Translations under genes and position numbers: made by a program
Origin: Mycobacterium gordonae
Lineage (GTDB): Bacteria > Actinomycetota > Actinomycetes > Mycobacteriales > Mycobacteriaceae
Direction of reading: 5' to 3'
DNA length: 64,000 nucleotides
Assembly (NCBI RefSeq): GCF_001417955.2
Contig: NZ_LKTM01000057.1
Location: forward strand, 1 to 64,000
The notes under the pieces: model-generated
What the model saw: only the letters and a program-made list of their open reading frames with translations
Databases searched by the model: none
Told to the model about the DNA's origin: nothing
Shown here: piece by piece, positions 34,470 through 46,386 of the stretch
Position numbering within the stretch: the first letter of the stretch is position 1
Layout: every line of letters begins with the position of its first letter

Positions 34470-35891
34470 TTACAGCGGGATGTTCTTGTGGCGGCCGCGG
34501 CGTGCCGGCGCCTGAGCCAGCGCCTCGGTGAGCTTGCTGCGGGTGTGCGAGGGGTCGATCTTCTCGTCCACCACGCCGATGTCGATGGCGCTGTCCACCC
34601 CACCGGCGATGCGCTCGTGCTCGGCGGCCAACTCGTCGTGCAGTGCCTCGCGCTCGTGGTCCGGGGCGGCGGCCAGCTTGCGCTTGTGCAGGATGCCGAC
34701 GGCGGCCTTGGCGCCCATGACCGCGACCTCGGCGTCCGGCCAGGCGAACACCTTCGTCGCGTTGAGCGAACGGGAGTTCATCGCAATGTAGGCCCCGCCG
34801 TAGATCTTTCGCGTCACCAGGGTGACCCGCGGAACCGTGGCCTCACCGAAGGCGTGCAGCAGCTTGGCGCCGCGTCGCACTACACCGCCCCACTCCTGGT
34901 CGACACCGGGCAGGTAACCCGGCACGTCGACGATGACCACCAGCGGAATGCCGAACGCGTCGCACAGGCGCACGAAACGCGCGGCCTTCTCCGCACTTTC
35001 GGAGTTCAGGCAGCCGCCCAGCCGCAGCGGGTTGTTGGCCAGCACGCCGACCGTGCGACCCGACAACCGGCCCAGGCCGACCACCATCGACGGCGCCCAC
35101 TTGGCCTGGAACTCCTCGAAAGGAGCCTCTGCGTCGAGCACCGCGGTGACGATCGGGTGCACGTCGTAGGCCCGTCGCGACGACTCCGGCAGCAGCGCCC
35201 GGATGTCGGTGTCGCCGGCCTCGGCCTTGCTACGGTCGAAATGTCCCTGCTGGCAGAACAATCCGACCAGCCGGCGACCGCGCTCGTAGGCGTCCAGCTC
35301 GTCGTCGGCGACGATGTGGCACACCCCGGACTTCTTGTGGTGGGTTTCGGGCCCACCCAGGGACGCCATGTCGACGTCCTCGCCGGTGACGCTACGAACC
35401 ACGTCCGGCCCGGTGACGAAGACCCGGCTTTCCGGCGCCATCACAATGACGTCGGTCAGGGCGGGCCCGTAGGCGGCGCCGCCGGCGGCGAAGCCGACGA
35501 CCACCGAGATCTGCGGGATGTAACCGGACGCCCGGATCATGGCCTCGAAGGTGAGACCGACCGCGTGCAGCGCCTTGACGCCTTCGGCGAGCCGGGCACC
35601 ACCGGAGTGCCAGATGCCCACGATCGGGCACTGCTCCTCGATGGCGGTGTCGTAGGCGTTGACGATGTGCGCACAACCCTCGACGCCCATGGCGCCACCC
35701 ATCACGGTGCCGTCGGTGCAGAACGCCACTGTCCGTACGCCATTGACGGTCCCGGCCGCGGCGAGCACGCCCGAGCGGTCCCGCTCGTGCAGCAGCTCGA
35801 TGCTGCCGTCGTCGAGGAAGTTGCTCAGACGCAACAGCGGATCGCGGGGGTCGAGCGACTCGCCAACCGCCTCGGGGGCCATGATTGTCAT
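34470..35891 (-). CDS. accD6: Acetyl/propionyl-CoA carboxylase beta subunit AccD6
   Basis: 473 residues of the carboxyltransferase family. Motifs include GGAMGVEGCAHIVNAYDTAI, GIWHSGGARLAEGV, the AAGGAAYGPALTDV acyl-CoA/biotin pocket and VVIVDVPGYLPGVDQEW. The protein transfers CO2 from biotin to acetyl-CoA, giving malonyl-CoA for FAS-I and FAS-II. It closes the FAS-II operon as in M. tuberculosis (Rv2247). The alpha subunit (AccA3) is not in this window. It is 59 bp downstream of kasB. Confidence 0.95.
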   Translation of the reverse strand: MTIMAPEAVGESLDPRDPLLRLSNFLDDGSIELLHERDRSGVLAAAGTVNGVRTVAFCTDGTVMGGAMGVEGCAHIVNAYDTAIEEQCPIVGIWHSGGARLAEGVKALHAVGLTFEAMIRASGYIPQISVVVGFAAGGAAYGPALTDVIVMAPESRVFVTGPDVVRSVTGEDVDMASLGGPETHHKKSGVCHIVADDELDAYERGRRLVGLFCQQGHFDRSKAEAGDTDIRALLPESSRRAYDVHPIVTAVLDAEAPFEEFQAKWAPSMVVGLGRLSGRTVGVLANNPLRLGGCLNSESAEKAARFVRLCDAFGIPLVVIVDVPGYLPGVDQEWGGVVRRGAKLLHAFGEATVPRVTLVTRKIYGGAYIAMNSRSLNATKVFAWPDAEVAVMGAKAAVGILHKRKLAAAPDHEREALHDELAAEHERIAGGVDSAIDIGVVDEKIDPSHTRSKLTEALAQAPARRGRHKNIPL

Positions 35892-35950
35892 CGCAGATCT
35901 CCTAGTTCGCCTGTGGTGCTCTGGGTTTATCCCGTGATCCTTGGAGCTTT

Positions 35951-37216
35951 CTAGTAACGCCCGAAAGCGATCGCCACGTTGTGACCGCCGAACCCGAACG
36001 AGTTGTTGATCGCGTACTCGTAATTCCCGGATCGGGGCTTGCCGGCCACCACGTCCAGGTCGATCTCGGGGTCGAGGTTGACCAGGTTCAGTGTCGGCGG
36101 GATGACCTGATCCCGCAATGCGAGCACGGTCAGGATCGACTCGACCGCGCCGACCGCACCCACCGAGTGCCCCAGCGCACCCTTCGGTGCGAACACCGCC
36201 GGGTGGTTGCTGCCGAGCGCGTTGTTGATCGCCCTGCCCTCGGCCACGTCGCCGACCTGAGTGCCGGTGGCGTGAGCGTTGACGTGGCTGATGTCGCTCG
36301 GCTGCAGGCCGGCGAGCTGGATTGCCCGCGTGATCGCGTGCCCGGCCCGGATTCCGTTGGGGTCGGGCGCCACCATGTGGAAGCCGTCCGAGGTGATGCT
36401 CGCGCCCATGATGCGGGCCAGGATGTTGGCACCCCGGGCCTTGGCGTGCTCCTCGGTCTCGATCACCATCAACGCGGCGGCCTCACCGAACACGAAACCG
36501 TCCCGGTCCTTGTCGAACGGGCGGCACGCGCCCTGCGGGTCATCGTTGTTGGTGGACATCACGATTCGCATGTTGGCGAAACCGGCGATCGGCACCGCCT
36601 CGATCTTGGTCTCCACACCACCGCAGATCGCGATGTCGGCCTCACCCAGCGCAACCTGCTGCCAGGCACGGGCGATGCCCTCGGCCCCGGACGCACACGC
36701 CGAGATCGGAGTCATCACTCCGGCCTTGGCGTGCCGTTCCAGGCCCACCGCCGCGGCCGCGCCGTTGGGCATGTACTTCTGCACGGTCAGCGGGGAGATC
36801 GCACGGAAACCGCGCACCCGCATCTCGTCGTACCCGAAGACCAGCTCTTCGGCCGAACCCAGCCCGGTGCCGATGGAGACCATCAGCCGGTTGGTGTCGA
36901 CCTCCGGTGAACCGGCGTTCTCCCACACCCGACGTCCCAGGATGGTGGACATCCGCTGCAGATAACCCGTGCGGCGCAGCTCGATTCGCGTCAGTTGACT
37001 GTCGAACTCCTCGAGCAGGTGCCCGCCGATCTTCACCGGCAGGTCGAACTCCTCGACGAAATCGTCCTCGAGAACCCGAATGCCACTTTGCCCGTCGAGC
37101 AGACACTTCCACGTGTTCTCGGCGTCGGTTGCCAATGCGGTCGTCATGGCAATGCCGGTAACGACAATATTCGGGAAGGCTTTCCCGGTAACCAGCTCTG
37201 TCATGGCTTGTGCCAC
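35951..37216 (-). CDS. kasB: Beta-ketoacyl-ACP synthase KasB
   Basis: 421 residues from GTG 37216 (GGAAGGA just upstream), or 417 from the ATG at 37204. Catalytic Cys in [13 protein letters not shown], His in [11 protein letters not shown] and His/Lys in [14 protein letters not shown]. KasB performs the late elongation rounds of meromycolate synthesis in FAS-II; its loss shortens mycolic acids and removes acid-fastness in M. tuberculosis. [20 protein letters not shown] at the start matches KasB, not KasA. The gene lies 26 bp after kasA. Confidence 0.95.
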   Translation of the reverse strand: MAQAMTELVTGKAFPNIVVTGIAMTTALATDAENTWKCLLDGQSGIRVLEDDFVEEFDLPVKIGGHLLEEFDSQLTRIELRRTGYLQRMSTILGRRVWENAGSPEVDTNRLMVSIGTGLGSAEELVFGYDEMRVRGFRAISPLTVQKYMPNGAAAAVGLERHAKAGVMTPISACASGAEGIARAWQQVALGEADIAICGGVETKIEAVPIAGFANMRIVMSTNNDDPQGACRPFDKDRDGFVFGEAAALMVIETEEHAKARGANILARIMGASITSDGFHMVAPDPNGIRAGHAITRAIQLAGLQPSDISHVNAHATGTQVGDVAEGRAINNALGSNHPAVFAPKGALGHSVGAVGAVESILTVLALRDQVIPPTLNLVNLDPEIDLDVVAGKPRSGNYEYAINNSFGFGGHNVAIAFGRY

Positions 37217-37242
37217 GTTCCTTCCGTACTTAACAGCGCCAC

Positions 37243-38493
37243 TCAGTAGCGTCCAAAAGCGAGCGCCACATTGTGGCCGCCGAACCCGAACGAGTTGTTG
37301 ATCGCGTAGCGGTACTCGCCGTAGCGAGGCTCACCGGCGACCACGTCCAAATCGATCTCTGGGTCCGGGGTCTCATAGTTCAACGTCGGTGGTATGACTC
37401 CGTCCCGAAGGGTCAGCACCGTGAGCGCCGATTCGAGCGCGCCAACGGCGCCGATCGAGTGCCCGAGCGCCGATTTCGGCGCATAGACGGCGGCGTTTTC
37501 GCATCCGGCGACCCGGATCGCATTGGCCTCGGCAGTGTCACCGATAGGTGTCGCGGTGCCGTGCGCGTTGACATGGTCGATGTCGCTGGGGGACAAGCCC
37601 GCCAACTCCATCGCCCGTCGCATTGCCCCGCCGGCACGAGTGCCGTCGGCGGCAGGGGCGACCATGTGGAAGGCGTCCGAAGTGATGCCGGCGCCCATCA
37701 GGCGGGCCAGTGGCTTGGCGCCACGTGCCTTGGCATGCTCCTCGGTCTCGATGATCATCATCGCTCCGGCCTCGCCGAACACGAACCCGTCCCGGTCCTT
37801 GTCGAACGGCCGCGACGCCCGCTCGGGCTCGTCGTTGCGCGTGGACATGGCCCGCATCATCGAGAACGCCGCGATGGGCAGCGCTTCGATGGGTCCTTCG
37901 ACGCCGCCGCACACCGCGAAGTCAGCGTCACCCATGACGATCTGACGCCACGCGTGGGCGATGGCCTCCGAGCCCGACGAACAGGCCGACACCGGCGTGA
38001 TCACGCCGGCGCGGGCACCGAGTTGCAGGCCGACCACCGCGGCGGCGCCGTTGGGCATGATCATCTGAACGGCGAGCGGCGACACCTTGCGGGGGCCGCC
38101 CTCGTTCATCAGGTCATAGCTCTCGACGATCCGCTCGGCGCCACCCAGACCGGTGCCCACCACGACGCTGAAGCGATCGGGATCGACCTCAGGGCTGCCG
38201 GCGGACTCCCACAACTGGCCGCTCAGCCACTTGGCGAGCCGCTGGACATACGACATGCGTCGCATGTCCAGTCGGCCCATGTGGATGTCGACCGGTTCCT
38301 TGAGGTGACCGCCGATCTTGGCCGGCAGGTCCCACTTGGAGACGAAGTCGTCTTCGAGAACGTGGATGCCGCTTTCGCCGGCCAGCAAGCCCTTCCACGT
38401 GCTCTCGATGTCCGGCGCGAGGCATGTCGTCGCCGCGACGGCGGTTACCACAACGCTGGGGTAACCGCCATTAGCAGTGGAAGGCTTGGTCAC
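37243..38493 (-). CDS. kasA: Beta-ketoacyl-ACP synthase KasA
   Basis: 416 residues, the length of M. tuberculosis KasA. Catalytic Cys171 is in [13 protein letters not shown]; His in [11 protein letters not shown] and Lys/His in [16 protein letters not shown] complete the triad. It carries out early elongation of meromycolate chains and is essential in M. tuberculosis; it is the target of thiolactomycin-type inhibitors. The GTG start overlaps the acpM stop by 4 nt. Residues up to about 430 of KasB align along the whole length, showing tandem duplication. Confidence 0.96.
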   Translation of the reverse strand: MTKPSTANGGYPSVVVTAVAATTCLAPDIESTWKGLLAGESGIHVLEDDFVSKWDLPAKIGGHLKEPVDIHMGRLDMRRMSYVQRLAKWLSGQLWESAGSPEVDPDRFSVVVGTGLGGAERIVESYDLMNEGGPRKVSPLAVQMIMPNGAAAVVGLQLGARAGVITPVSACSSGSEAIAHAWRQIVMGDADFAVCGGVEGPIEALPIAAFSMMRAMSTRNDEPERASRPFDKDRDGFVFGEAGAMMIIETEEHAKARGAKPLARLMGAGITSDAFHMVAPAADGTRAGGAMRRAMELAGLSPSDIDHVNAHGTATPIGDTAEANAIRVAGCENAAVYAPKSALGHSIGAVGALESALTVLTLRDGVIPPTLNYETPDPEIDLDVVAGEPRYGEYRYAINNSFGFGGHNVALAFGRY

Positions 38494-38837
38494 TTGCTGT
38501 CCGCTTCCAGCCTCGCCTTGACGTTGGCAGCAGCCTCGGGGTTGTCCGTCTCCAGCTTGGCGCGCAGCGCCTCGGCAGCCTCGGGGTTCTCTTCCTCGAG
38601 CTTCTGGATGTAGGCGACGACGTCACCGACGGTGCGCAGACCGGCGAGGTCCTCGTCCGGGATCTTCACGCCGTACTTGTCCTCGGTCTGCACGGCGATC
38701 TCCACCATCGACAGCGAGTCGATGTCCAGGTCGTCGACGAACGACTTCTCCGGGGTGACCTCCGACGGCTCGATACCGGTGACCTCTTCGATGATCTCGG
38801 CGATACCGGCGATGATTTCTTCCTGACTGACGGCCAC
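38490..38837 (-). CDS. acpM: Meromycolate extension acyl carrier protein AcpM
   Basis: 115 residues. The phosphopantetheine site is [13 protein letters not shown] with Ser41. The long C-terminal tail ([20 protein letters not shown]) distinguishes AcpM from normal 80-residue ACPs and contains a repeated NPEAA unit. It carries the growing chain between FAS-II enzymes. GTG start with GAAGGGA 7 nt upstream. Its stop overlaps the kasA start. Confidence 0.96.
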   Translation of the reverse strand: MAVSQEEIIAGIAEIIEEVTGIEPSEVTPEKSFVDDLDIDSLSMVEIAVQTEDKYGVKIPDEDLAGLRTVGDVVAYIQKLEEENPEAAEALRAKLETDNPEAAANVKARLEADSK

Positions 38838-38909
38838 AGTTAGTTCCCTTCGTAATGTGTTGTGTGTAAACCGATTTGACGTACTTGGTTTCTGGGGCGA
38901 AGCGGGCGG

Positions 38910-39818
38910 TTAGAGATTCGCCAGCTCGTCCAGATCTGCGGGTGACTTGACGGCTCGCGTCGGAACCCCCCGAAGTTCGCGTTTGGCGATACCGGTGAGG
39001 GTGCCCGCGGGCGGGAACTCCACGATCGCCGAGACATTCTGCTCACGGATGTAAGCCGTGCACAGATCCCAGCGCACCGGCCGGGTCAGCTGAGATACCA
39101 GGGTCTGCATCGCCGCGGCGGCAGAACTCACCGGCTTTCCGTCGTAGTTGGACAGCAGCGTGGCCGTGGGCTCGGCGGTCGCGATGCCGGCCGCGGCCGC
39201 GGCGTAGCCGTCCAGGGCCGGCGCCATGAACTCGGTGTGGAACGCTCCGGCCACACCCAGCGCGCGGACGCGGGCCTTGGCGGGCGGGTCCTCGGCAAGC
39301 TTCTCCAGCGCGGTCAGCCGTCCGGCGGCGACGATCTGGCCGGCGGCGTTGCGGTTGGCAGGGACCAGGTCGAGTTGCTCGAGCCGGGCAAGCACCTCCG
39401 ACTCGTCGCCGCCGAGCACGGCCGACATGCCGGTGGGCTCGGCGGCACACGCCTTGGCCATCTCGGCGCCGCGGGTGGCGGCCAGCATGACGGCGTCATC
39501 GGCGGCCAGCACACCGGCGATCGCGTAGGCCGCGATCTCGCCGACGGAGTGGCCCGCGACGATGAAATCCTGACCGGACAGCAGCCCGCGCCGGGTCAGC
39601 TCCTGGTGGGCCAGCAGGGTGGCCGCAACGATCAGCGGCTGGGCGATGGCGGTGTCGGTGATCTCCTCGATCGACGCCGTGGTGCCCAGGCGCGCCAGGT
39701 CCAGGCCGCTGGCCGTCGACCATGCCGAAATCTGGTCCGCCGCGCCTGGCAGTTCCAGCCATGGCGACAGCATTCCCTCAGTTTGAGAGCCCTGTCCGGG
39801 CGCAAGCAAAGCGATCAC
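38910..39818 (-). CDS. fabD: Malonyl-CoA:ACP transacylase FabD
   Basis: 302 residues. Nucleophile Ser91 in AGHSVGEIAAYA, the GQGSQTEGM start motif and the catalytic His in GAFHTEFMAPAL. It loads malonate onto AcpM to feed FAS-II. It is the first gene of the fabD-acpM-kasA-kasB-accD6 operon; upstream lies a 140-bp gap with a MabR-type palindrome. The start is GTG. Confidence 0.96.
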   Translation of the reverse strand: MIALLAPGQGSQTEGMLSPWLELPGAADQISAWSTASGLDLARLGTTASIEEITDTAIAQPLIVAATLLAHQELTRRGLLSGQDFIVAGHSVGEIAAYAIAGVLAADDAVMLAATRGAEMAKACAAEPTGMSAVLGGDESEVLARLEQLDLVPANRNAAGQIVAAGRLTALEKLAEDPPAKARVRALGVAGAFHTEFMAPALDGYAAAAAGIATAEPTATLLSNYDGKPVSSAAAAMQTLVSQLTRPVRWDLCTAYIREQNVSAIVEFPPAGTLTGIAKRELRGVPTRAVKSPADLDELANL

Positions 39819-39884
39819 GTGTCTAAGAGAACACTGTGAAGACGGTTTTGCGGGGTGTAACAGATTATGAACCTGGTCTTAGGT

Positions 39885-39905
39885 TTTTGTATACCTCCTA
39901 CAAAA
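39885..39905. promoter_or_regulatory. Candidate MabR operator upstream of the FAS-II operon
   Basis: TTTTGT (39885-39890) and ACAAAA (39900-39905) form a 6-bp inverted repeat with a 9-nt spacer, in the AT-rich 140-bp gap between mabR and fabD. MabR is known to bind an inverted repeat of this type in the fabD promoter of M. tuberculosis and M. smegmatis; I recall the half-sites but am less sure of their spacing there. Confidence 0.6.
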
Positions 39906-39958
39906 TAGCTCCGTAAGCTACGTGTTTGAGATACACCCGCTACCTGTCATCTAAATCA

Positions 39959-41275
39959 CTATCGGCCGGAAACGGCTCCGGAACCCCCTCTGACCGGCGA
40001 CGAAAGCTGTGGCACCGTGTTGTTGGCGGCGCTGGGACTCTGCGTCGGGTAGTTCAGCTGGCCCACCGTCGCCGCCACCCGCAGGACGTACGCGTCCCGT
40101 GGTTGGGTGGGATCACGCCCGGTGAAGTCGGTGATCCGCTTCAACCGGTAGCGCACGGTGTTTGGATGAACGAACAACTTCCTGGCACAAGCCTCAATAG
40201 CGCCGCCCGAATCTAAGAAAGCGTCCAGGGTTTCGACGAGCGTCGGCCCGGCGTCGGCCAGCGGCCGCATGACGTCGGTGTGCAGCGCCACGATCGCCGA
40301 CGCGTCACCCATCAGGGCCCGTTCCGGAAGCAGTTCCCGGGCCAGCACCGGCCGCGGGGCCCCGCGCCAGCCGGCCACCGCGTTCATCCCCGAGATGGCC
40401 TCGCTGGCGCTGTGATAGGCCGCGGTGAGCATGGGTGCCGTCGGCCCGATCACTACCGGTTCGTCGGCGAAGGCCACCAAGATGTCCTTGAGGAACTTGT
40501 CGGTGAGCGACAGCTGACCGGAGACGATGGCGACCAGCCAGGTGCCGTGCACGTCGGTCAGGGCCGCCCGGCCGTGTCGGGTGGCGATGTCGCGCAGATC
40601 CTGGCTGGCGCGCTCGCTGCCGGCCTCGCCGTCGGCGCGTCCGGGTGCCGGGGTTCCCACGATGACGGTGGCCGGCGCGGTGGTGTCCCAGTTCAGCGCG
40701 GCCGCCCGGGAGAGCAGTTCCGGACCGGTGTCACCGCGGACCACCGCGTCGACGACGCTGGCCTCCATCCGGCTGTCCCAGGTGCCCCGGGCCTCGGCGG
40801 CGTCGGCGTAGGCGGTGGCGGCGGTGAACGCCAGGTCGCGGCTGTACTTCAGGATCCCGACGGTCAACGCGGTCAGCTGCTCCTCGGTGCGGGCCAGCAG
40901 CGGCACCACTTCCTCGAAGAACTCCATGGTGACCCGCACCATGTCCACGGTGTGGCGCAGCGCGATGCGCCGGGTGAGGTCCTGAGGCACCAGTTCGAAG
41001 GCCTGCGCGGTGTAGCTGACGTCGCTGTGCGGGTCCTGCATCCACTCCACGAAGTGGACCACGGCCGTCTGGACCACCAGGGCCACGCTCGCGCGCTGGG
41101 AGGCTTCCAGATCGGCGAAGAACGGCAGCCGCTCCTGCATGGCCGACACCGCTTCGGTGGCCAGCCGGCCCGAGTACTGCTTCAACCTGCGCAGCAGGGA
41201 GTCCGGCACGGTGTCCAGCAGCTCCAGCGGCGACCGGGGACGCCCGAGCTGCTGCGCCAAGTTGTTGTCGCCCAC
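39959..41275 (-). CDS. mabR: PucR-family regulator of FAS-II, MabR
   Basis: 438 residues. A GGDEF-like central region (VLHT-type helices; WLVAIVSGQLS) precedes the C-terminal PucR HTH: ALDxF-like LVETLDAFLDSGGAIEACAR then LFVHPNTVRYRLKRI. Its position and orientation directly upstream of fabD match Rv2242 (MabR), which regulates the mycolic acid FAS-II operon and whose activity responds to long-chain acyl-CoA. The GTG start overlaps AGGAG but TAGCTT lies 6 nt upstream, so the mRNA is probably leaderless. Confidence 0.92.
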   Translation of the reverse strand: MGDNNLAQQLGRPRSPLELLDTVPDSLLRRLKQYSGRLATEAVSAMQERLPFFADLEASQRASVALVVQTAVVHFVEWMQDPHSDVSYTAQAFELVPQDLTRRIALRHTVDMVRVTMEFFEEVVPLLARTEEQLTALTVGILKYSRDLAFTAATAYADAAEARGTWDSRMEASVVDAVVRGDTGPELLSRAAALNWDTTAPATVIVGTPAPGRADGEAGSERASQDLRDIATRHGRAALTDVHGTWLVAIVSGQLSLTDKFLKDILVAFADEPVVIGPTAPMLTAAYHSASEAISGMNAVAGWRGAPRPVLARELLPERALMGDASAIVALHTDVMRPLADAGPTLVETLDAFLDSGGAIEACARKLFVHPNTVRYRLKRITDFTGRDPTQPRDAYVLRVAATVGQLNYPTQSPSAANNTVPQLSSPVRGGSGAVSGR

Positions 41276-41281
41276 TCCTAA

Positions 41282-41287
41282 AAGCTA
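41282..41287 (-). promoter_or_regulatory. TANNNT -10 box, leaderless mabR start
   Basis: On the minus strand TAGCTT ends 6 nt before the GTG at 41275. Confidence 0.45.
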
Positions 41288-41334
41288 CGCCCTTTTTCTG
41301 TCGGAGTCCGCTAAAGGGCTGGTCGCCCCCAGCG

Positions 41335-41360
41335 CGAGTGTGCGGCTAGCTGCACACTCG
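41335..41360. repeat. Hairpin between aceE and mabR
   Basis: CGAGTGTGC (41335-41343) and GCACACTCG (41352-41360) form a perfect 9-bp stem with GCTAGC-type self-complementarity in the loop. It lies 3' of aceE (minus strand) and 60 nt upstream of mabR. A second GC-rich inverted repeat (GCGGCGGGCCGC) follows near 41372. Probably a terminator or insulator. Confidence 0.55.
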
Positions 41361-41408
41361 GCACCGAGGGTGCGGCGGGCCGCGCATTCGACGAGAGAAC
41401 CCGCAGGC

Positions 41409-44198
<2,790 letters not shown>

Positions 44199-44344
44199 CT
44201 TCCGCTCCTGTAGTCGGCATGGATGATGCTCGAGGGATCGTCCCTCTATCGTGCCGCACCGGCGTCTCCGGCGGGTACCCGTGTTCCGCTCGCGGGTGCC
44301 ACACCGAAGTCGGTGCTAGTGGGGCAGATGGGATCGGGACCCGG

Positions 44345-44350
44345 TAACGT
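44345..44350 (+). promoter_or_regulatory. TANNNT -10 box, leaderless start at 44359
   Basis: TAACGT lies 8 nt before GTG 44359, in the 160-bp divergent gap shared with aceE. Confidence 0.45.
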
Positions 44351-44358
44351 CAGATCCC

Positions 44359-44943
44359 GTGCTCATCGGATGGCGTGCCGTCCCGCGCAGGCGCGTGGGG
44401 GCGTTCCCCAGGCGAGGCGCCCTGGCTCTCGGGTCCATCGCTGTGGTGGCGATCGGCATTGTCGGCTGTACGAAGGTGACCGAGGGGTCCGGAGCGCCGG
44501 ACACCAATGTCGCCCCGGCGTACCGGTCCTCGGTGTCCGCGTCGGTGTCGGCGTCGTCGGTGACGTCCAGCGTCCGGGAATCCCAGCGCATCGCGTCGGT
44601 CACCACCAGGGCGATCCGCACCTCGTGCGACACGCTCGCCACCACCAGCAAGGAAGCGATCGACAAGGTCAACGCCTTCGTCGCGGCCTTCAACGGCGGC
44701 AAGAACACCGGACCAGCCGAAGGTCCGGCCATCGACGCGCTCAACGCCAGCGCCTCGGCGGTGGAGAACAGTTACAGCGACGCGCTGCCGGGGCAGATGC
44801 GCGACGCGATGAACACCTATAACGACGCTGCCCGGCAGGTGGCCAACGCGATCGGCACCCACGCGTCCACCGGTGAGTTCAACCGTCGGGTCGACCGGCT
44901 CAACGACGCCAAGACCAAGGCGTTGAAAATGTGCGTGGGTTAG
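44359..44943 (+). CDS. Probable secreted lipoprotein (Rv2240c-like)
   Basis: 194 residues. N-terminal hydrophobic segment [16 protein letters not shown] with a lipobox (IVGC, Cys about 37), then a Ser/Thr-rich linker ([15 protein letters not shown]) and a helical domain with repeated Asn/Ala/Arg helices ([18 protein letters not shown] ... [15 protein letters not shown]). No enzymatic motif. It should be anchored to the outer face of the membrane. The order and length match Rv2240c. Function unknown. Confidence 0.78.
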   Translation: MLIGWRAVPRRRVGAFPRRGALALGSIAVVAIGIVGCTKVTEGSGAPDTNVAPAYRSSVSASVSASSVTSSVRESQRIASVTTRAIRTSCDTLATTSKEAIDKVNAFVAAFNGGKNTGPAEGPAIDALNASASAVENSYSDALPGQMRDAMNTYNDAARQVANAIGTHASTGEFNRRVDRLNDAKTKALKMCVG

Positions 44944-45027
44944 CCGTATGAAGCTAGTAGTGCCTGTGCGACGATTACGTTCGTCGCTCTCGGTTGTCTT
45001 GCGCTCGGTTGTTTAGGAGGTTCCACG

Positions 45028-45438
45028 GTGGTCGCGGCGGATCACGCTCGCAAACTGGGCATCCAACGGGACCAGGTCGTCCAGGAATGGGGCTGGGACG
45101 AAGACACCGACGACGACATCCGCGCTGATGTCGAGGATGCCTGCGGCAGCGAATTACTTGACGAGGACACCGACGAGGTCGTCGACGTCGTCCTGATGTG
45201 GTACCGCGACGGTGACGGCGACCTGGTGGACCTGTTGATGGACGCGATCAGCCCGCTGGCCGAGGATGGCGTCATCTGGGTGCTGACGCCCAAGACGGGC
45301 CGGCCGGGCCACGTGCTGCCCGCCGACATCGCGGAGGCGGCCCCCACCGCGGGCCTGATGCCGACGTCATCGGTCAACCTGGGCAACTGGGCGGCCAGCC
45401 GGTTGGTGCAGCCGAAGTCGCGGGCCGGTAAGCGCTGA
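45028..45438 (+). CDS. DUF3052 family protein (Rv2239c-like)
   Basis: 136 residues, acidic at its start (EWGWDEDTDDDIRADVED), with VLMWYRDGDGDLVDLLMDA and WVLTPKTGRPGHVLPADIAE. These are signatures of DUF3052, a small actinobacterial family of unknown function. A strong TTAGGAGG lies 8 nt before the GTG. Its stop overlaps the ahpE start (TGATG), so it is co-expressed with the peroxiredoxin and may work with it. Confidence 0.88.
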   Translation: MVAADHARKLGIQRDQVVQEWGWDEDTDDDIRADVEDACGSELLDEDTDEVVDVVLMWYRDGDGDLVDLLMDAISPLAEDGVIWVLTPKTGRPGHVLPADIAEAAPTAGLMPTSSVNLGNWAASRLVQPKSRAGKR

Positions 45439-45899
45439 TGCTCGACGTCGGAGCCACCGCCCCCGACTTCACGCTGCGCGACCAGAACCAGCAACCCGTC
45501 ACGCTCAGCAGCTATCGCGGCGACAAGAACGTGCTGCTGGTGTTCTTCCCGCTGGCGTTCACCGGGATCTGCCAGGGCGAGCTGGACCAGCTGCGCGACA
45601 ACCTGCCGGAGTTCGAGAACGACGACAGCGCGGTGCTGACCATCTCGGTAGGGCCGCCGCCCTCGCACAAGATCTGGGCGGTGCAGAGCGGCTTCCTGTT
45701 CCCGGTGCTGTCGGACTTCTGGCCGCATGGCGAGGTCAGTCAGGCATACGGGGTGTTCAACGAGGTGGCCGGCATCTCCAACCGAGGCACCTTCGTGGTC
45801 GACAAGGAGGGGTTCATCCGGTTCGCCGAGATGAAGCAACCCGGCGAGGCGCGGGATCGTGCGGTGTGGACCCAGGCGCTGGAGGCGTTGCGCGTTTAG
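45438..45899 (+). CDS. ahpE: One-Cys peroxiredoxin AhpE
   Basis: 153 residues, identical in length to M. tuberculosis AhpE (Rv2238c). Peroxidatic Cys45 lies in FFPLAFTGICQGELDQLRDN, with Pro and Thr of the PxxxT active-site loop, and there is no resolving Cys. It reduces hydroperoxides and peroxynitrite, recycled by mycothiol/mycoredoxin. The gene is translationally coupled to the DUF3052 gene upstream. Confidence 0.95.
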   Translation: MLDVGATAPDFTLRDQNQQPVTLSSYRGDKNVLLVFFPLAFTGICQGELDQLRDNLPEFENDDSAVLTISVGPPPSHKIWAVQSGFLFPVLSDFWPHGEVSQAYGVFNEVAGISNRGTFVVDKEGFIRFAEMKQPGEARDRAVWTQALEALRV

Positions 45900-45945
45900 T
45901 TTTGGGTGGATGGGCTGTTGGCGTGTAGCCTGCGCCGGGGCACAA

Positions 45946-46017
45946 GGGCGCGTAGCTCAGTGGTAGAGCTCTGGTTTTACACACCAGCGGTCGGCGGTTC
46001 GATACCGTCCGCGCCCA
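45946..46017 (+). tRNA. tRNA-Val (anticodon TAC)
   Basis: 72 nt. Acceptor GGGCGCG (45946-45952) pairs with CGCGCCC (46010-46016). D-arm GCTC-AGTGGTA-GAGC, anticodon stem CTGGT/ACCAG with loop TTTACAC giving anticodon TAC (codon GUA), and T-arm GGCGG-TTCGATA-CCGTC (one G-U pair). CCA is not encoded. tRNA genes are typical integration hot spots, and an accessory block begins just beyond. Confidence 0.95.
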
Positions 46018-46028
46018 CTTTTCCCATG

Positions 46029-46088
46029 GCGAGCAGACGCAAAGTCACCCATCTCGTGCCGAAATGAGGTGACTTTGCGTCTTCTCGC
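46029..46088. repeat. Intergenic palindrome, GAGCAGACGCAAA family, behind the tRNA
   Basis: Arms 46029-46049 and 46068-46088 match at 20 of 21 positions. It starts 11 nt after the tRNA-Val 3' end, unlike the other copies, which lie next to protein genes. Confidence 0.85.
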
Positions 46089-46386
46089 GCAGGCCACGGG
46101 GGGCGTCAACGACCGCACCAGTCATGGCACGTTCGTGAGCTTCGAGAATGTGTATTCGTTGTGAGCGCAGGGGGTCTTGGGCTACCAAAGACCGCGCCGG
46201 TACGGGTCGAAATACCCTGCTGCATACCGCACCCTCGGCGAGACGATTGACGTCGCGTTAGCAATCAGCCACCACACAACGGGAGGCCATCGAGCCGGTA
46301 GCGAAGCTGTCGCCGGTTCTTGCAAAGAACAGGACTGAGCTTCAGGTCGCGTTATCCGTGGTTGCGAGCTTGGTAGAGGGAGGGCC
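46089..46386. other. Gene-free stretch after tRNA-Val
   Basis: About 300 nt with no supported gene. Short reading frames on both strands (e.g. a 30-codon piece ending YFDPYRRGLW on the minus strand near 46182, and one ending VSFENVYSL on the plus strand near 46145) look like decayed fragments but match no family I recognise. Confidence 0.4.

Noticed and set aside
46091..46155. Plus-strand fragment ending VSFENVYSL, possibly a C-terminal remnant
   Set aside because: Too short to assign, no family recognised, and no upstream in-frame continuation across the palindrome.
46182..46340. Minus-strand fragment ending YFDPYRRGLW, rich in Trp
   Set aside because: It continues only into the antisense of the NHL repeats; it could be a decayed membrane protein end but has no start.
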